44,464 bases of DNA from positions 1 to 44,464 of the forward strand of contig JBNGIS010018797.1 of NCBI GenBank assembly GCA_049999725.1, in the 5' to 3' direction. The position numbers and the translations under genes were made by a program. Below, one piece after another: positions 43,033 to 44,464 of this stretch. How positions within the stretch are numbered: position 1 is the stretch's first letter; each line of letters opens with the position of its first letter. Below the pieces are notes generated by a model, which had not been told where the DNA came from, made no database searches, and saw nothing but the letters and a program-made list of their open reading frames with translations. This DNA comes from Haplomitrium mnioides (lineage: Eukaryota; Marchantiophyta; Haplomitriopsida; Calobryales).

Positions 43033-44464
43033 TGTCAGCCGGTAGTTTGGAGCACTAAGGCTGAATGCACGAAATCGGAAGCACCACTGGCCACATTGTT
43101 CCCTTTGCAAGTGTGAAGGCCCTCAGGAACAGCTGATTACCTCAAACAGCTGTTAAGAGCAAGGTGCATGAGTCATGGGAGGGAAACAAGACCATGACGG
43201 AGGAGGAAGAAGAAGGGATCAGCAACAAGGAAGCCCGAAGGCACTCCAAAGTAAGGCAGATCGCGGGGGTCCTGCAACGGCCACAAAACTGGGAAACAAG
43301 CATCAAGAGCTGACAAGGAGGAGGTGAGATCTTCACGAGGGCGAGCAAGGCCAAGGAAGAGGGACGCCTCGATCCCGCAAGCAAGAGTGAGCTCTGCAGA
43401 GGCCGATCGAAAGATCCGTCCAAGTTGGTAAGTCCTGGCGAAAGAGTGAAGTCCCCGAGAGGTCCCGCGAGATTCCACGGAAACGTGGCGTCTCCAGAGC
43501 CTTCGCGGGATTCCACGGACTACGTGGCAGCGCCAAGAGGCCTGCGGATCTGCGGAAAGGCGCCTTCCTAAGTGGGGAGCGCACTTAATTTGGTTCTGAA
43601 GCGTCTTCCGACGTGGGGAACCCGGTTAAGCGGGATCCGCGAGGAACCCTACAGGGAAGGAAGGAAAGGGACCCGAAACATCGACTTATCGCGGGCCTAG
43701 CCAAAGGAAATCGGGCAGTGCCGGAAGGGCGATATATCGGAGATCCAAGAGGAGGAAGAGCGCAGAAGCCGAAGGGGCGACCTAGCGCAGATTCGCCAAA
43801 GAGAAGACAAAGAGGATAGCCAAAAGAGGGACTGATCCCTGATCTGACCGAACAAGGACGAGTGAAGGCAAAAAGGCGACTTGTCGGCAAACTGGTTCGA
43901 ACGACGCGCAAGAGTGGTGAAGCGGTGACCTAGCGCAGACCGTCCAACGGGAAGAAGGCTGAGCCAAAAGGGTGGTATGGCGCTTATCCGGGAGGGGGAA
44001 ACGAAGGGCACGGCGAAATCACGATATGTCAACGAATCGGCGAGCGAGTTGAGAGTGGCCGGAAAACAAAGCTAATGCCGGTGCGACCGACGGAGGAGGT
44101 ACCGGCGTCGAAAAGGGGACACTTCGCCGCTTCGACATCCATAAAGGTAAAAGTTCGACAAGATGCGACAGAAAGTTTGAAAGGGACGAACGGTCTGAAA
44201 GGGCCTAGTAGTTCTTATAGCGAGCTTTCTGAAGTGTAACGGAGCTAACCTCAAGCGCGAGCAGTTCTTACTTCGAAGGTACGTCAAAATGGCGACATCG
44301 ACACCGTTCTTATTCGGCGAGCAGGGGAAGTCCGTGGCGATTCAACGGATGACGTGGCAAGCGCAGGGAGTCCGCGGGAGGGCTTCGGAGACGTGGCACC
44401 CTGAGGAGCCGGGAGGCGTTTCCGAAGGTCAACTTCGGAAGAAGGGGCCGCGCGACGGTCCGCC
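43033..44464 (-). mobile_element. Family-C LTR, minus strand, cut by window end
   Basis: The reverse complement matches about 2412-4052 and, for the first ~500 bases, 29049-29654. It starts (plus coordinates) at TGTCAGCCGG, the reverse of the GCTGACA terminus. CTTGG (43028-43032) is the candidate TSD. It contains the GGATGACGTG box (44348-44357) and the CGGTTAAGCGGGATCC word of the GGTTCC block near 43620-43640. The other end is outside the window. Confidence 0.8.

Overview
The window is plant nuclear DNA made almost entirely of nested long terminal repeat (LTR) retrotransposons. The evidence is Ty3/gypsy polyproteins of the Athila/Tat-like type (no chromodomain), primer-binding sites matching plant tRNA-Asp, LTRs of 2-3 kb, TG...CA termini with 5-bp target-site duplications (TSDs), and decay dominated by CAG-to-TAG changes. 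The size and depth of the nest suggest a very large genome such as a gymnosperm, fern or lycophyte, but the species cannot be named from this sequence. I see no rRNA, tRNA or CRISPR, and no intact host gene.

Layout. Positions 1-4052 hold GC-rich LTR material of family C: a minus-strand piece at 1-880 and a plus-strand piece ending at 4052. It abuts a 189-bp piece of element B2 gag (4053-4241). Element A (plus strand, 4242-29802, TSD AGTTG) interrupts B2 gag; the rest of B2 resumes at 29808 and runs to its 3' LTR end at 37440. Inside A, between protease and reverse transcriptase, sits element B (minus strand, 10029-23029, TSD GTTAT). B is the same family as B2 but carries three LTRs: a complete element plus a deleted remnant of a second unit. 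Inside A's 3' LTR sits a family-C LTR (28073-29654, TSD ATGTT) broken by an assembly gap. The insertion order is therefore B2, then A into B2, then B and C into A.

Positions 37441-43032 are the only non-LTR stretch. They contain an intronless, amber-interrupted copy of a forkhead-associated (FHA) plus coiled-coil protein gene (38346-39485), a doubtful remnant resembling an organellar single-stranded DNA-binding protein (about 41230-41590), a dense field of CTCGAG-centred palindromic repeats (42366-42690), and a minus-strand exon-like fragment with a splice donor (42746-43032). Another minus-strand family-C LTR begins at 43033 and runs out of the window.

All polyproteins encode the usual set in the order gag with several CCHC knuckles, aspartic protease, reverse transcriptase, RNase H and integrase, and all carry stops, frameshifts or deletions. 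The most interesting signals are a promoter-like LTR module shared by otherwise different families A and B, the three-LTR structure of B, in-frame stops shared by two B-family copies, a bZIP-like box array in family C, and the palindromic repeat field.
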